64,000 bases of DNA from Aliiruegeria lutimaris (GTDB taxonomy: Bacteria > Pseudomonadota > Alphaproteobacteria > Rhodobacterales > Rhodobacteraceae), in assembly GCF_900099935.1 (NCBI RefSeq), contig NZ_FNEK01000022.1, positions 20,920 to 84,919 of the forward strand. Direction: 5' to 3'. Both the position numbers and the translations under genes were made by a program. Of the stretch, positions 25,422-35,875 are shown piece by piece. The notes below the pieces were generated by a model. The model was not told where the DNA came from, searched no databases, and saw only the letters and a list, made by a program, of their open reading frames with translations. The first letter of the stretch is position 1, and the number at the start of each line of letters is the position of its first letter.

Positions 25422-26312
25422 TCAGACCTTGAGTGCCACCCTGGCAGCAAGCCAGCCGCAGAAGAGCATCACGAACTCGGGCAGCATCTGTGCCGCGAGC
25501 CTTGGGTCGTTGGCCTCCATGGGAATGTGGAAAAGCGCCAGCCCGGAACCGGGGCCGAGCAGGGACGTGAAAAGGATAGCAGCGATGTTATTCGCCACGT
25601 GAAATCCGAGAGCCGCCCCGATGGAGCCTGTTCGCGCTGTCAGGTCGGCCGCGGCAATCGCAAAGAACGTGGCCCAGAGGGCGTAGTAGGGGGCGTTTGC
25701 GCCGGCCGTTTCCGGCGAGAGATGGGCGAGGCCGAAAACCGCCGAAGGCACGATGATCCAAAGCGGCATTTTCGGAAAGCGGGCGGCAAGTTGCTGTTGC
25801 AGGTAGCCGCGAAAGATAAGTTCTTCGGTTCCAGCCTGTATCAGGATCGCGGCCAACGAGATGGGAAGAAGCGCGATCCAGTTCCGTGTCGTCAATGCGG
25901 TGTTCCGGACCAGTTCGATATCCTTGGGCAGGATGACGGAGAGCACGATAAAGAGCGCTCCGACACTCAGCGTCACCCGGATCGCATCCGAGACCACCGC
26001 CGCGGCGGGGCCGAAGAGCGTTGCCGGGCTGCGGCGGTGAATCGAGCTTGTGACCATGGCCAGGCCAATGCCGAAAAAGCCGAAAGTGGTCAGGATATAG
26101 AGCGTGGCGAAGGCGCTGTCCTTGTCGAAGGTCGTGTTGTCGACCAGAAGCTGCGTCGTTTCCGGGCCGATCAGGTTCGAGGTCAGCGCGAAGACCAGTT
26201 GGTAGAGCGCCAGGCCGGCGAGGAAAGTCAGAAAGGTTCCCACGCCGGTGCGCCAAAGCTCCGCCGTCCCCTTGGCCGGGGCTACGAAATACCGGTGTTG
26301 TTCGTAGCGCAT
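25422..26312 (-). CDS. CPBP-family intramembrane metalloprotease (second of a tandem pair)
   Basis: A 296-aa membrane protein with the same CPBP motifs as its downstream neighbour: EELIFRGYLQQQLAARF, FGLAHLSPE and FHVANNIAA. The start is placed at the ATG for MRYEQHRYF because a GAGAGGGAACGC ribosome-binding site precedes it; the open frame extends farther upstream without similarity. It is the first gene of the pair. Sequence outside the motifs has diverged widely, suggesting an old duplication with different substrates. Confidence 0.86.
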   Translation of the reverse strand: MRYEQHRYFVAPAKGTAELWRTGVGTFLTFLAGLALYQLVFALTSNLIGPETTQLLVDNTTFDKDSAFATLYILTTFGFFGIGLAMVTSSIHRRSPATLFGPAAAVVSDAIRVTLSVGALFIVLSVILPKDIELVRNTALTTRNWIALLPISLAAILIQAGTEELIFRGYLQQQLAARFPKMPLWIIVPSAVFGLAHLSPETAGANAPYYALWATFFAIAAADLTARTGSIGAALGFHVANNIAAILFTSLLGPGSGLALFHIPMEANDPRLAAQMLPEFVMLFCGWLAARVALKV

Positions 26313-26493
26313 TGCGTTCCCTCTCGACCAAATGCCTAGGCTGAAGCGGGCCAGCTTGCAACGCCGGGAGCGACTTTGGCCCGGTCCGCGCGCGATTGGC
26401 CGGAAGTCGCTCATTGGCGCGCGATTGGATTGCTCCCGGTCCCAATGGAGATTAGGGTCTGCGCGATTTTGGCGCGGCATATGCACAGGCAGC

Positions 26494-27171
26494 ATGACAA
26501 CTTGGATTTCCAGTCCGGAGCTTTGGATGGCGACCCTTTTCGGGGCGGCGCTGCTGCTGTCCGTGTCCCTTGCCCAAGCGGCCACGTTCGGGCGTGAAGA
26601 TAGCCCGTTGACCGGCTGGACGCACCTGCCGGTGCTGGACGAGTCGCTCGTGATCTCGGCGCCGCGCGGCTATTGCATCGATCCGCTCGCATCGCTGAGC
26701 GGGCATCGGGCCGCGTTCGTTCTGATGGCGTCCTGCCGTTCCGTGACCGGCGACCTGCGCGCCGCGCGCCCGGAAATCCAGGGCCTGCTGACGACCAGCG
26801 TCGACGGGCATGTCGGGCCGTTTCCCTCGCAAGGTGACCTGAGCCGCTTTTTTGGATCGGCCACGGGACGCGCCGCCTTGTCGCGCTCGGGCAACGCGGA
26901 GGCGATGGAGCTTGGCGCTATGTTCAGTCGCAGCGGCGTGCTCTTCCTTCGGGCCGATGAACGTGGTGAAGACCCCGCCTTGGGCGGTGCAAGCTGGCGC
27001 GCGGTTTTCGAACTCAAGGGCCACATGGTGACGGCCACCTTGCGTGACCTCGTCGGGCAACCGATCAAGGACTCCGAAGGGTTCCGGATCGTCGAAGAGC
27101 TTGTCGATGCCATCCTCTCGGCCAACCCGAACTCCACGGAATCCGAACCGGGCGCATTTTCTCGCCACTGA
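26494..27171 (+). CDS. Uncharacterised secreted protein
   Basis: A 225-aa protein with a predicted Sec signal peptide (hydrophobic ATLFGAALLLSVSLAQA, cleavage after an AQA-type site near residue 29). The mature part is a compact domain with two Cys (RGYC and ASC, likely a disulfide), a Gly/Ser-rich centre and a C-terminal helix (GFRIVEELVDAILSAN). No family is recognised. It is followed by the DUF6478-like gene after 61 bp. Confidence 0.65.
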   Translation: MTTWISSPELWMATLFGAALLLSVSLAQAATFGREDSPLTGWTHLPVLDESLVISAPRGYCIDPLASLSGHRAAFVLMASCRSVTGDLRAARPEIQGLLTTSVDGHVGPFPSQGDLSRFFGSATGRAALSRSGNAEAMELGAMFSRSGVLFLRADERGEDPALGGASWRAVFELKGHMVTATLRDLVGQPIKDSEGFRIVEELVDAILSANPNSTESEPGAFSRH

Positions 27172-27232
27172 TATTTGCAGCTCCGAAAGGTTTTGCCGTA
27201 AGGATGTTCCGTGGGTTACACGGGATCTTGCA

Positions 27233-28006
27233 ATGTCTATGGGTGTCTCAAATCTGATTGGACGCGTTGCGGATCGCAGGGTCCTTCAACGCTGGACCCG
27301 GCTTGCGGATATTGCCGGCAATCTGGACTTCTCCGAGTTGAAATCCGCACGCGCCCGGGCAAACGACCTGCGCCGGGAAATCGACCGCCTGTGCCGGGCC
27401 GCCGATGGCAGGATGGCGGAGGTCGGGCCGGCCGGTTCCGTGGTGGAAGCGCCCGCCAATGCGGACTGGTCCTGGAGGCCGGACTTCTGGCGGATCGCCG
27501 CGGACCCGCCGGGCGTGGCCGGCGTTGCATCCGGAACGGTCGTCGGGCCGGGCGTGGCGATGTTCCACGATTGCCCGTTACAGGAAATCACCTTTCGCCA
27601 GTTGCGCAATCGTGGCGCGACGGATCTTGCCCCCTTCGGGTTGAACATGGATGTCTTCCGCTTCGAGGGCTCTTTCCTGTCGCTGGCGGTGGATCTGCCC
27701 CGGGAAGCGGTGGCCGGCCTGACGCGCCGCCACCTGATCGGGCTGCACGCGGCATTCCGTTTCGAGCGGCCGTTGGAGATATTCGCCCGGCTGAACATCC
27801 GCAACGGCCCGAATACCGATCAGCTCGTGCTGGAAATCGCCAAGGGGTCTAAGGAACGGAACGTGGAATTCGACCTGGCCTATTCGGAACTGAACGAGAA
27901 ACGGATCGAAAGCGCCTGGCTCGATCTCATCTTCGAGGCGCCGCAGATGAGCCAGATCGAGATTCGGGACCTGACGATGTATCGTCGCCACCGCACGGAA
28001 ATCTAG
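27233..28006 (+). CDS. DUF6478-like family protein
   Basis: A 257-aa soluble protein without signal peptide. It opens with a basic helical region (DRRVLQRWTRLADIAG) and has a beta-rich core (GTVVGPGVAMFHDCPLQEITFRQLRNRG, GLNMDVFRFEGSFLSLAVDLP). The pattern resembles a conserved Rhodobacteraceae family I associate with DUF6478, of unknown function. The start is chosen at MSMGVSN because the upstream part of the frame shows no similarity. The next gene starts 9 bp downstream, so the two are probably co-expressed. Confidence 0.65.
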   Translation: MSMGVSNLIGRVADRRVLQRWTRLADIAGNLDFSELKSARARANDLRREIDRLCRAADGRMAEVGPAGSVVEAPANADWSWRPDFWRIAADPPGVAGVASGTVVGPGVAMFHDCPLQEITFRQLRNRGATDLAPFGLNMDVFRFEGSFLSLAVDLPREAVAGLTRRHLIGLHAAFRFERPLEIFARLNIRNGPNTDQLVLEIAKGSKERNVEFDLAYSELNEKRIESAWLDLIFEAPQMSQIEIRDLTMYRRHRTEI

Positions 28007-28015
28007 GAGCCGGGA

Positions 28016-28402
28016 ATGCCGAAGCTGAGCGTGAGCAACGCGCGTTTGCGCGAAGGTGTTTGGAAGGGGCTTCTCGTCGCCTCGCAGGAGCGCACCGCGC
28101 CGCCGCAGATCGAGGTCATTCATCTGGCGACACCGCTGGATGGTGTCGAGCTGGAGGCGGACCGGGAAATGGCGAATGTCTGGACCCTGTCTGTCCCCAT
28201 CCCGTCGAGGCTGATTTCGGATGGCGTGCAAACATTCCTGGTTCGCGAGGCCTCGCAGGGCGAGACGCTTGCGCGCTTCTCCATCGCGGCGGGCGAGCCG
28301 CTTCGGGAGGATGTGCTTGCAGAGCTGGACCTGTTGCGGGCCGAACTGGACCTGTTGAAACGGGCCTTTCGCCGTCATTGCGTCGAAGTGGCCGAGGGCT
28401 GA
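28016..28402 (+). CDS. Uncharacterised 128-aa protein with C-terminal coiled coil
   Basis: A small protein starting 9 bp after the DUF6478-like gene and preceded by AGGAGCCGGGA. The N-terminal 90 residues are predicted beta-rich (WKGLLVASQ, IEVIHLATPL, WTLSVPIPSRLI). The end is a Leu-heptad helix (LAELDLLRAELDLLKRAFRRHC) that could form a coiled-coil dimer. Function unknown; the pairing with the previous gene suggests a shared role. Confidence 0.65.
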   Translation: MPKLSVSNARLREGVWKGLLVASQERTAPPQIEVIHLATPLDGVELEADREMANVWTLSVPIPSRLISDGVQTFLVREASQGETLARFSIAAGEPLREDVLAELDLLRAELDLLKRAFRRHCVEVAEG

Positions 28403-28424
28403 TGCACGCTTGACGTGAACGTAA

Positions 28425-30524
<2,100 letters not shown>

Positions 30525-30772
30525 CCTTCGGTCCCTTCCTACGCTCCGGGGCTTTTCCGGCGCTCGGGAGGTTGCTCGTTCCCGCGGGTGCGTCCCGTAA
30601 ACACGCGACTCCCATTCACAGAGGTGAATGGTCAAATGTTTCCTCAGACACGACGATGCCCGATCAAATCGCGACATTGTCTGTAGTTTGCCCCAATCCC
30701 GCCGGATTTCGGGGAGATAAACGCTGGTAATGCAGAGAATGTGCACAGCACTGAGTTCATGAGGACCGCCCT

Positions 30773-31678
30773 ATGGATCGCCTGACCGAAATGGAAGCCT
30801 TTGCCACCGTGGTGGATCAGGGTGGTTTTACGGACGCCGCAAAGAAGATGGGTATCTCCAAGTCGGCCGTATCGAAACACGTCTCCTCGCTGGAGGCTCG
30901 GCTCGGGGCACGGTTGCTCAACCGCACGACACGCCGCGTTTCGCCCACCGAGATTGGCCTTGCCTATTACGACCGCGCCCGACGGGTACTCAACGATGCC
31001 GGGGAAGCCGATGCGCTGGTGACCTCCATGCAATCGGCACCGTCCGGTCTCTTGCGGATTTCGGTCGCGACCGATTTCGGTGTGAATCATCTTTCGCCGA
31101 TTCTCGGGGATTTCCTGTCGGAGTTTCCCGACATCACCGTGAACATGATCCTCAACAATCGCTATGTAGAATTGATCAGCGAAGGCTTCGACATGGCTAT
31201 CCGGATCGGCGAGTTGGAAGACTCGACGCTGCGCGCCCGCAAGCTGACCGAAACCAGCAAGCGGATGATCGCCAGCCCGGCCTATTTCGCCCAGTACGGC
31301 CGCCCGGAGAAGATCGATGATCTTAACGAACACAAACTGTTGCACTATTCAAACCAGTCCTCGGGCAATGTCTGGAAGCTGACCGCGCCTTCGGGCGAAA
31401 AGCGTCAGGTTCGCACCGCAGGCTGGTTAACCGTCAATGACGGGCAATCGCTGCTCAACGCCGCCGTGTCCGGGCTCGGCATCGCCTATCTCCCGAGCTT
31501 CCTTTATGCCGATGCAATGAAGGACGGGTTGGTGGAGGAAGCGATCCCGGACCTCCCGCATGAATCGCTTGGGATCTATGCCGTCTATCCGCCGGGGCGC
31601 TTCACGCAGCCGAAGGTACGGGCATTTATCGATTTCCTGGTGCGCAGCTTTTCGGAGAAAGGTCCGAAGATCTGGTAA
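30773..31678 (+). CDS. LysR-family transcriptional regulator
   Basis: A 301-aa LTTR of the CrgA/AaeR-like branch. The winged HTH is at residues about 3-62 (MEAFATVVDQGGFTDAAKKMGISKSAVSKHVSSLEARLGARLLNRTTR). The C-terminal periplasmic-binding-like effector domain includes GFDMAIRIGELEDSTL and GLGIAYLPSFLYADAMKDG. Its target is not evident; the fadH-like gene upstream is a candidate. A rho-independent terminator follows. Confidence 0.92.
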   Translation: MDRLTEMEAFATVVDQGGFTDAAKKMGISKSAVSKHVSSLEARLGARLLNRTTRRVSPTEIGLAYYDRARRVLNDAGEADALVTSMQSAPSGLLRISVATDFGVNHLSPILGDFLSEFPDITVNMILNNRYVELISEGFDMAIRIGELEDSTLRARKLTETSKRMIASPAYFAQYGRPEKIDDLNEHKLLHYSNQSSGNVWKLTAPSGEKRQVRTAGWLTVNDGQSLLNAAVSGLGIAYLPSFLYADAMKDGLVEEAIPDLPHESLGIYAVYPPGRFTQPKVRAFIDFLVRSFSEKGPKIW

Positions 31679-31707
31679 TCGAACGACCCTCGATGTGAGA
31701 AACCTGG

Positions 31708-31735
31708 CCGGGGCAATGCTCCGGTCGTTTTTTGT
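31708..31735 (+). terminator. Rho-independent terminator of the LysR gene
   Basis: The stem CCGGGGC / GCTCCGG with an AAT loop is followed by TCGTTTTTT. An outer AACGACC...GGTCGTT pairing can extend it. It lies 30 bp past the LysR stop. Confidence 0.75.
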
Positions 31736-31783
31736 CTGTCGTCCCGACACCCCGCAGATCCGGCCTGTGCTCCTGAGAATGGC

Positions 31784-32782
31784 CTATTGCGGACCCGACA
31801 GGACAACTTCGACCCGGCGATTCTGGGTCCGGCCACTTTCGCCGGCATTCGAGGAAATTGGCGACAGATACCCCACCCCTTCCGCAACCATCCGGGTGCC
31901 GGAAATCCCGTATTGCTGTGCGAGGCGATCCCGAACGGCCTTGGCGCGGGCACGGGACAGCTCGATATTGCTCGCCAGCGCGCCCTCGGTGTCCGTGTGG
32001 CCCACAAGAACGATCCGTATTTCAGGGTTTTGGTTCATCCAGTCCGCAAGCTGTTGCAGGGATTCGAAGTCATCTTCGGTCAACCGGGAGGAGCCGGTTT
32101 CGAAATTCAACCCTTCGAGCACGGCCCGGCCCGTTTGCACGAGTGTTCCGACCAGCGTGGAGCCATTCCCGGACGGAAGCGGGAGAGCGGGGGTGTCGGA
32201 ATATGTGTCAGCGCGTGGCATGGGGCGAAGGGAATCCTCGGACGATCCGTCAATGTCGCGAGACCGTGTCGCCAGGCGGGGCTCGGCTTGCCCGACGCCC
32301 GTGAAATGTATGAAGCCACGATCGGAGGACCGGCTGACGACAAGGGCCACATATTCAAGGCCCTGCTCCGTTTCCCGCTTTGCGAGGAAGTAGCGGAAGT
32401 CGCCCAGATCCACATGCATCGCGGGTTCCGGAAGCAGGTCCATCGCGTAACGGAAACCGAAACCGCCGCAGTCGCGATCCTTGCATTCAAGCAGAGGCTC
32501 GAATCCGCCTTCAGCCAGACCTTCCTTCAGAGGGGACAGGATCTGGAACGTCGACAGGTCCGTGCCAGGAACTTGCCAGGCCTGGCGGGTCACCGCACCT
32601 TGCACGGATTTGGTTTCCAGCGCATTTCCCGCCAGTGGCGCGACCGGCAGGCGCAGGTCTTCCAGCGCTGCGCTCTGCTCCTCTTCCAGTCTTGCCCCCG
32701 CCGGGAGACCGGACAGCTGGGCGCTGGCTGCGGAGCAGGCGAGGCAAAGCAGAAGGCAAGGGGCGAGGGCGCGAGGTTTCAT
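31784..32782 (-). CDS. OmpA-family outer-membrane/peptidoglycan-associated protein
   Basis: A 332-aa exported protein with a signal peptide (PCLLLCLACSAASAQ). Its N-terminal domain of about 190 residues contains a CKDRDC cysteine pair, and a C-terminal OmpA/MotB domain begins near residue 215 (GLNFETGSSRLTEDDFESLQQLADWM). VLVGHTDTEGALASNIELSRARAKAVRDRL is the peptidoglycan-binding NxxLSxxRA motif, with the final RRVEVVLSGP. It probably tethers the envelope to peptidoglycan. The start overlaps the AhpD-like stop, making it the last gene of a four-gene minus-strand operon. Confidence 0.88.
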   Translation of the reverse strand: MKPRALAPCLLLCLACSAASAQLSGLPAGARLEEEQSAALEDLRLPVAPLAGNALETKSVQGAVTRQAWQVPGTDLSTFQILSPLKEGLAEGGFEPLLECKDRDCGGFGFRYAMDLLPEPAMHVDLGDFRYFLAKRETEQGLEYVALVVSRSSDRGFIHFTGVGQAEPRLATRSRDIDGSSEDSLRPMPRADTYSDTPALPLPSGNGSTLVGTLVQTGRAVLEGLNFETGSSRLTEDDFESLQQLADWMNQNPEIRIVLVGHTDTEGALASNIELSRARAKAVRDRLAQQYGISGTRMVAEGVGYLSPISSNAGESGRTQNRRVEVVLSGPQ

Positions 32783-33348
32783 CGGTTCCGGCTGTGATAT
32801 TCCCTGTTGGGGCGCATATCCGTCGCAGAGGCCAATCGATTGGTCATGTTGAAAAATCCAGCGACGGAGGCGATGTCCCAGATGTCCCGATCGGAAAACC
32901 CGACCGCCCGCAGCGCTTCCCGGTGGCTTTCGGACACGCTTGCGCTTTCGCGGGTCAGCAGCACGGAGAAATCGAGCATCCTCCGCTGCCGGTCCGACAG
33001 ATCGGCAGCGCGGTAATTCATGACCATCTGTTCGCCAAGCTCCGGATCGCCCGACAATTCCCGAACCGCCTGGCCATGTGCGGCCTGGCAGTAATAGCAG
33101 CGGTTCTCGGAGGAGACGACAACGGCGATCATCTCGCGCTCCAGCTTGCTCAGGCCGCTGTCGGCAAGCATCAACTCGTTGTACATCGCCGAGAACGCAT
33201 CGAGTTTCGAGATATCGAAGGTGTAGGCGCGCAGAACATTGGGCACCATCCCGATCTTTTCGGCGCAGAGGTCGAAATAGGCCTGCGTGTGCTCCGGCAG
33301 CCGATCCACCGGAGGCAGGTCGAGGGCCGTTGGCGCGTCGTCACCCAT
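32779..33348 (-). CDS. AhpD-like / carboxymuconolactone-decarboxylase-family peroxidase-related protein
   Basis: A 189-aa all-helical protein of the 'peroxidase-related enzyme' subfamily. The AhpD core motif is SSENRCYYCQAAHGQAV (near residue 85), where the CxxC pair and following His form the redox site. The start is placed after AAGGAAGGTAAAAGC. It may act in thiol peroxide detoxification. It sits between the GNAT gene (17-bp gap) and the OmpA-like gene (ATGA overlap). Confidence 0.88.
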   Translation of the reverse strand: MGDDAPTALDLPPVDRLPEHTQAYFDLCAEKIGMVPNVLRAYTFDISKLDAFSAMYNELMLADSGLSKLEREMIAVVVSSENRCYYCQAAHGQAVRELSGDPELGEQMVMNYRAADLSDRQRRMLDFSVLLTRESASVSESHREALRAVGFSDRDIWDIASVAGFFNMTNRLASATDMRPNREYHSRNR

Positions 33349-33365
33349 GCTTTTACCTTCCTTGA

Positions 33366-34094
33366 TCAGCCTCTGTCGGGCGTTTTGATCCTGTAGTGAT
33401 AGCCGCCCGTTGGGCGCATTCCCAGAGAAGAGTAGAGCGCATTGGCTGGTGTGTTGGCCTTCGTGACCAGAACGCAGAACCATTTCGCACCGAAATCGCG
33501 TGCCCAGATGGCGGCGCCCCGCATCATGTGGACGGCTGCGCCTTTCCGGCGAAGCCCCGGCGAGACCTCCAATGCGTGCAGCACGGCGATCTGCCCGTCC
33601 AGCGCCACGAAGGCAGTGCCAGCGGGCCTGTCGCTGTTGCGGCCGAGTATGGCGCATTTCTGTGTCTCAACTCTGTCCATCACGGCAAGGCGGTCCGGGC
33701 CGATGCCAGCTTCGCGCCAGATCTCCTCCTGAACGCGCATTGGCGGCCAGGAAACGTGGAAGGCCGCGACCGGCGGTGGCTGCACGGCAAGCGTCCCGAT
33801 CTCCGACAGGTAGAGTGTCACTGGGTCCTTGATCCAATAACCCGCCGCTTCGAGGGCCGCATCCAGCGCCTCCTCTCCGGGGCGGATCATGGCGAGTGGA
33901 ACTTGATGCAATGCGGCTTGTGCGCCCTCCATCGCCGGGATGGAAGGGGAGCGCGTTGTGGCAGAGGCGCTGGACACGCGCTGGCCGCCCCCGGCCCCTT
34001 CGCGTACATGCCAACCGGGAAGCTCGATGACCCGGCGTGCCGGCCATGTCGTCTCAGTCGCAGCGAAGAGCGCCGCCAGATCCGGCGTTGTCAC
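33366..34094 (-). CDS. GNAT-family N-acetyltransferase
   Basis: A 242-aa protein with a C-terminal GNAT fold. AVLHALEVSPGLRRKGAAVHMMRGAAIWARDFGA corresponds to motif A (R-x-x-G-x-G/A, near residue 180), and LVTKANTPANALYSSLGM is the acetyl-CoA-binding motif B. The N-terminal half is family-specific and may be a degenerate second GNAT domain. Substrate unknown. It overlaps the CinA-like gene by 4 bp. Confidence 0.84.
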   Translation of the reverse strand: MTTPDLAALFAATETTWPARRVIELPGWHVREGAGGGQRVSSASATTRSPSIPAMEGAQAALHQVPLAMIRPGEEALDAALEAAGYWIKDPVTLYLSEIGTLAVQPPPVAAFHVSWPPMRVQEEIWREAGIGPDRLAVMDRVETQKCAILGRNSDRPAGTAFVALDGQIAVLHALEVSPGLRRKGAAVHMMRGAAIWARDFGAKWFCVLVTKANTPANALYSSLGMRPTGGYHYRIKTPDRG

Positions 34095-34822
34095 ATGTCG
34101 TCCTCCGGTAAGGAGCGGGCCAGGCGTGTCATCGCTGCGTCGATCCTTGCCGCATCGGTTCCGCGGATGACGACATGGGTGCCGTAGATCCCGTCTTTCA
34201 TGAAGGGATAGGAGCCGATGGAAAGATCCTGAAAGTCTTCCGCCAAGATGGTGAGCGAGCCAGCGATCTCGCCCTCGCCATGGTTGATCCGGAGCGATTG
34301 CGACAGGATCGGGTCGCCACCCGTGAGCTTCGACAGGACCGAGGCGACCATGGATTCAAAGATGACGGGAACGCCCGCCATGACGTGCACATTTCCCAGA
34401 ATGAAGCCGGGCGCGGCCGAGATCGGGTTGTCGATCAGCGTCGCGCCGTCGGGGATGCGCGCCATGCGCAGGCGGGCCTCGTTCAATTCCTGATCTGTCG
34501 CGTCGTAATGGGCCTGAAGCAGCGCGCGCGCATCGTTACGGATTCCGATCGGCGTGTCGAAGGCGGCGGCGATGCATTCGGCCGTGATATCGTCATGTGT
34601 CGGCCCGATGCCGCCGGAGGTGAAGACATGGTCATAGGCCTCTGAGAGCGCCCGCACCGCGGTGATGATCGCCTCGGGTTTGTCGGCCACCATGCGCACC
34701 TCGGTGAGGCGGATACCTTGATTGGTAAGCGCGCCCGCAAGGTGATGCATGTTGGAATCGCGGGTCCGGCCCGAAAGGATCTCGTCTCCGATCACCAGCA
34801 TTGCGGCTGTCGGGTTGGCCAT
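34091..34822 (-). CDS. CinA/MoaB-type molybdopterin-binding domain protein
   Basis: A 243-aa protein containing only the N-terminal 'competence/damage-inducible protein A' domain: VIGDEILSGRTRDSNMHHLAGALTNQGI, VFTSGGIGPTHDDITAECIAAAF and GNVHVMAGVPVIFESM. The deamidase half of full-length CinA is absent, a common short form in alphaproteobacteria. It may act on pyridine-nucleotide or molybdopterin-type substrates; function unproven. It is the first gene of the minus-strand operon. Confidence 0.88.
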   Translation of the reverse strand: MANPTAAMLVIGDEILSGRTRDSNMHHLAGALTNQGIRLTEVRMVADKPEAIITAVRALSEAYDHVFTSGGIGPTHDDITAECIAAAFDTPIGIRNDARALLQAHYDATDQELNEARLRMARIPDGATLIDNPISAAPGFILGNVHVMAGVPVIFESMVASVLSKLTGGDPILSQSLRINHGEGEIAGSLTILAEDFQDLSIGSYPFMKDGIYGTHVVIRGTDAARIDAAMTRLARSLPEDDM

Positions 34823-34924
34823 GGCGCCCTCCTGTTTTCTGGTCCTTGGAAAACGGTATAGGCCCGCGCGCAGATGTTTTCCAACCCCGTATGGCTGGCT
34901 CGTGACATTGTCTGTCCAGACATG

Positions 34925-34957
34925 AAAAAGCCCCCGCGGATTGTCTCCGCGGAGGCC
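34925..34957 (-). terminator. Rho-independent terminator of phaB
   Basis: Read on the minus strand: GCCTCCGCGGA / TCCGCGGGGGC arms around ACAA, followed by TTTTTC. It lies 22 bp past the phaB stop and separates phaB from the downstream CinA-like operon. Confidence 0.88.
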
Positions 34958-34978
34958 GAATTTTCCATGCGATCGCGA

Positions 34979-35704
34979 TCAGACGAAGAACTGACCGCCA
35001 TTGGCCGAAAGCGTGGAACCGGTGATGAAGCCGGCATCCTCGGAGGCGAGGAAGACCACGCAGCGCGCGATTTCTTCCGGCTCGCCAAGGCGGCCGGCGG
35101 GAATCTGCGGGATGATCTTGGTGTTCAGGACCTGCTCGTCGATCGCCTTGACCATCTCGGTGGCGATATAGCCCGGGCAGATGGCGTTGACGGTGACGCC
35201 GAAACGCGCGCCTTCCTGCGCCAGAGCCTTGGTGAAGCCCAGGTCGCCGGCCTTGGAGGCCGAGTAGTTGGTCTGGCCGGCCTGGCCCTTCTGGCCGTTG
35301 ATCGACGAGATGTTGATGATGCGGCCCCATTTGCGCTCGCGCATGCCCGGATAGACCGGATGGGTCATGTTGAACACGCCGTGCAGGTTGGTGTCGATAA
35401 CGTCATTCCACTGCTGGACGGTCATGCGGTGGAACATGGCATCGCGGGTGATGCCGGCGTTGTTGACGAGGATGTCGACCGGGCCGAGATCGGCCTCGAC
35501 CTGCTTGATGCCTGCCTCACAGCCTTCGTAATCGGCGACAGACCATTTGTACGTCTTGATCCCGGTGGCCTCGGAGAACTTGGCGGCAGCCTCCTCGTTT
35601 CCACCGAAGTTCGCGGCGACCTCGTAACCAGCTTCCTTGAGACCGACCGAAATGGCGGCCCCGATGCCGCGGGTACCTCCGGTGACGACTGCAACTCTTG
35701 CCAT
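34979..35704 (-). CDS. phaB: Acetoacetyl-CoA reductase (polyhydroxybutyrate synthesis)
   Basis: NADPH-dependent short-chain dehydrogenase that makes (R)-3-hydroxybutyryl-CoA, the monomer for PHB storage granules. The 241-aa protein has VVTGGTRGIGAAIS at the N-terminus, the NNAGITRDAMFHRM motif characteristic of PhaB, catalytic Ser in INISSINGQKGQAGQTNYSASKAG with YxxxK, and PGYIATEMVKAI. It lies just downstream of phaA, but a terminator between them implies separate transcripts. Confidence 0.95.
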   Translation of the reverse strand: MARVAVVTGGTRGIGAAISVGLKEAGYEVAANFGGNEEAAAKFSEATGIKTYKWSVADYEGCEAGIKQVEADLGPVDILVNNAGITRDAMFHRMTVQQWNDVIDTNLHGVFNMTHPVYPGMRERKWGRIINISSINGQKGQAGQTNYSASKAGDLGFTKALAQEGARFGVTVNAICPGYIATEMVKAIDEQVLNTKIIPQIPAGRLGEPEEIARCVVFLASEDAGFITGSTLSANGGQFFV

Positions 35705-35818
35705 GGTTTCCCTCCACTGTGGCGTAATTCTTTGGTAACACTGTTAAAACACTTGGGGTATCTTTCGCAACAATATTGCTTCGGCAGGATGACGCAGCAA
35801 GTAACAGTGTCGTTTCGT

Positions 35819-35849
35819 AAAAAAAGAGGCGCCTTGTCCGGCGCCCCTT
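35819..35849 (-). terminator. Rho-independent terminator of phaA
   Basis: On the minus strand GGCGCC-GGACAA-GGCGCC is followed by a TTTTTTT run, 27 bp past the phaA stop. The 115 bp between it and phaB must hold the phaB promoter. Confidence 0.85.
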
Positions 35850-35875
35850 GGTGATTATTCCGCAGGGCGCGAGCG

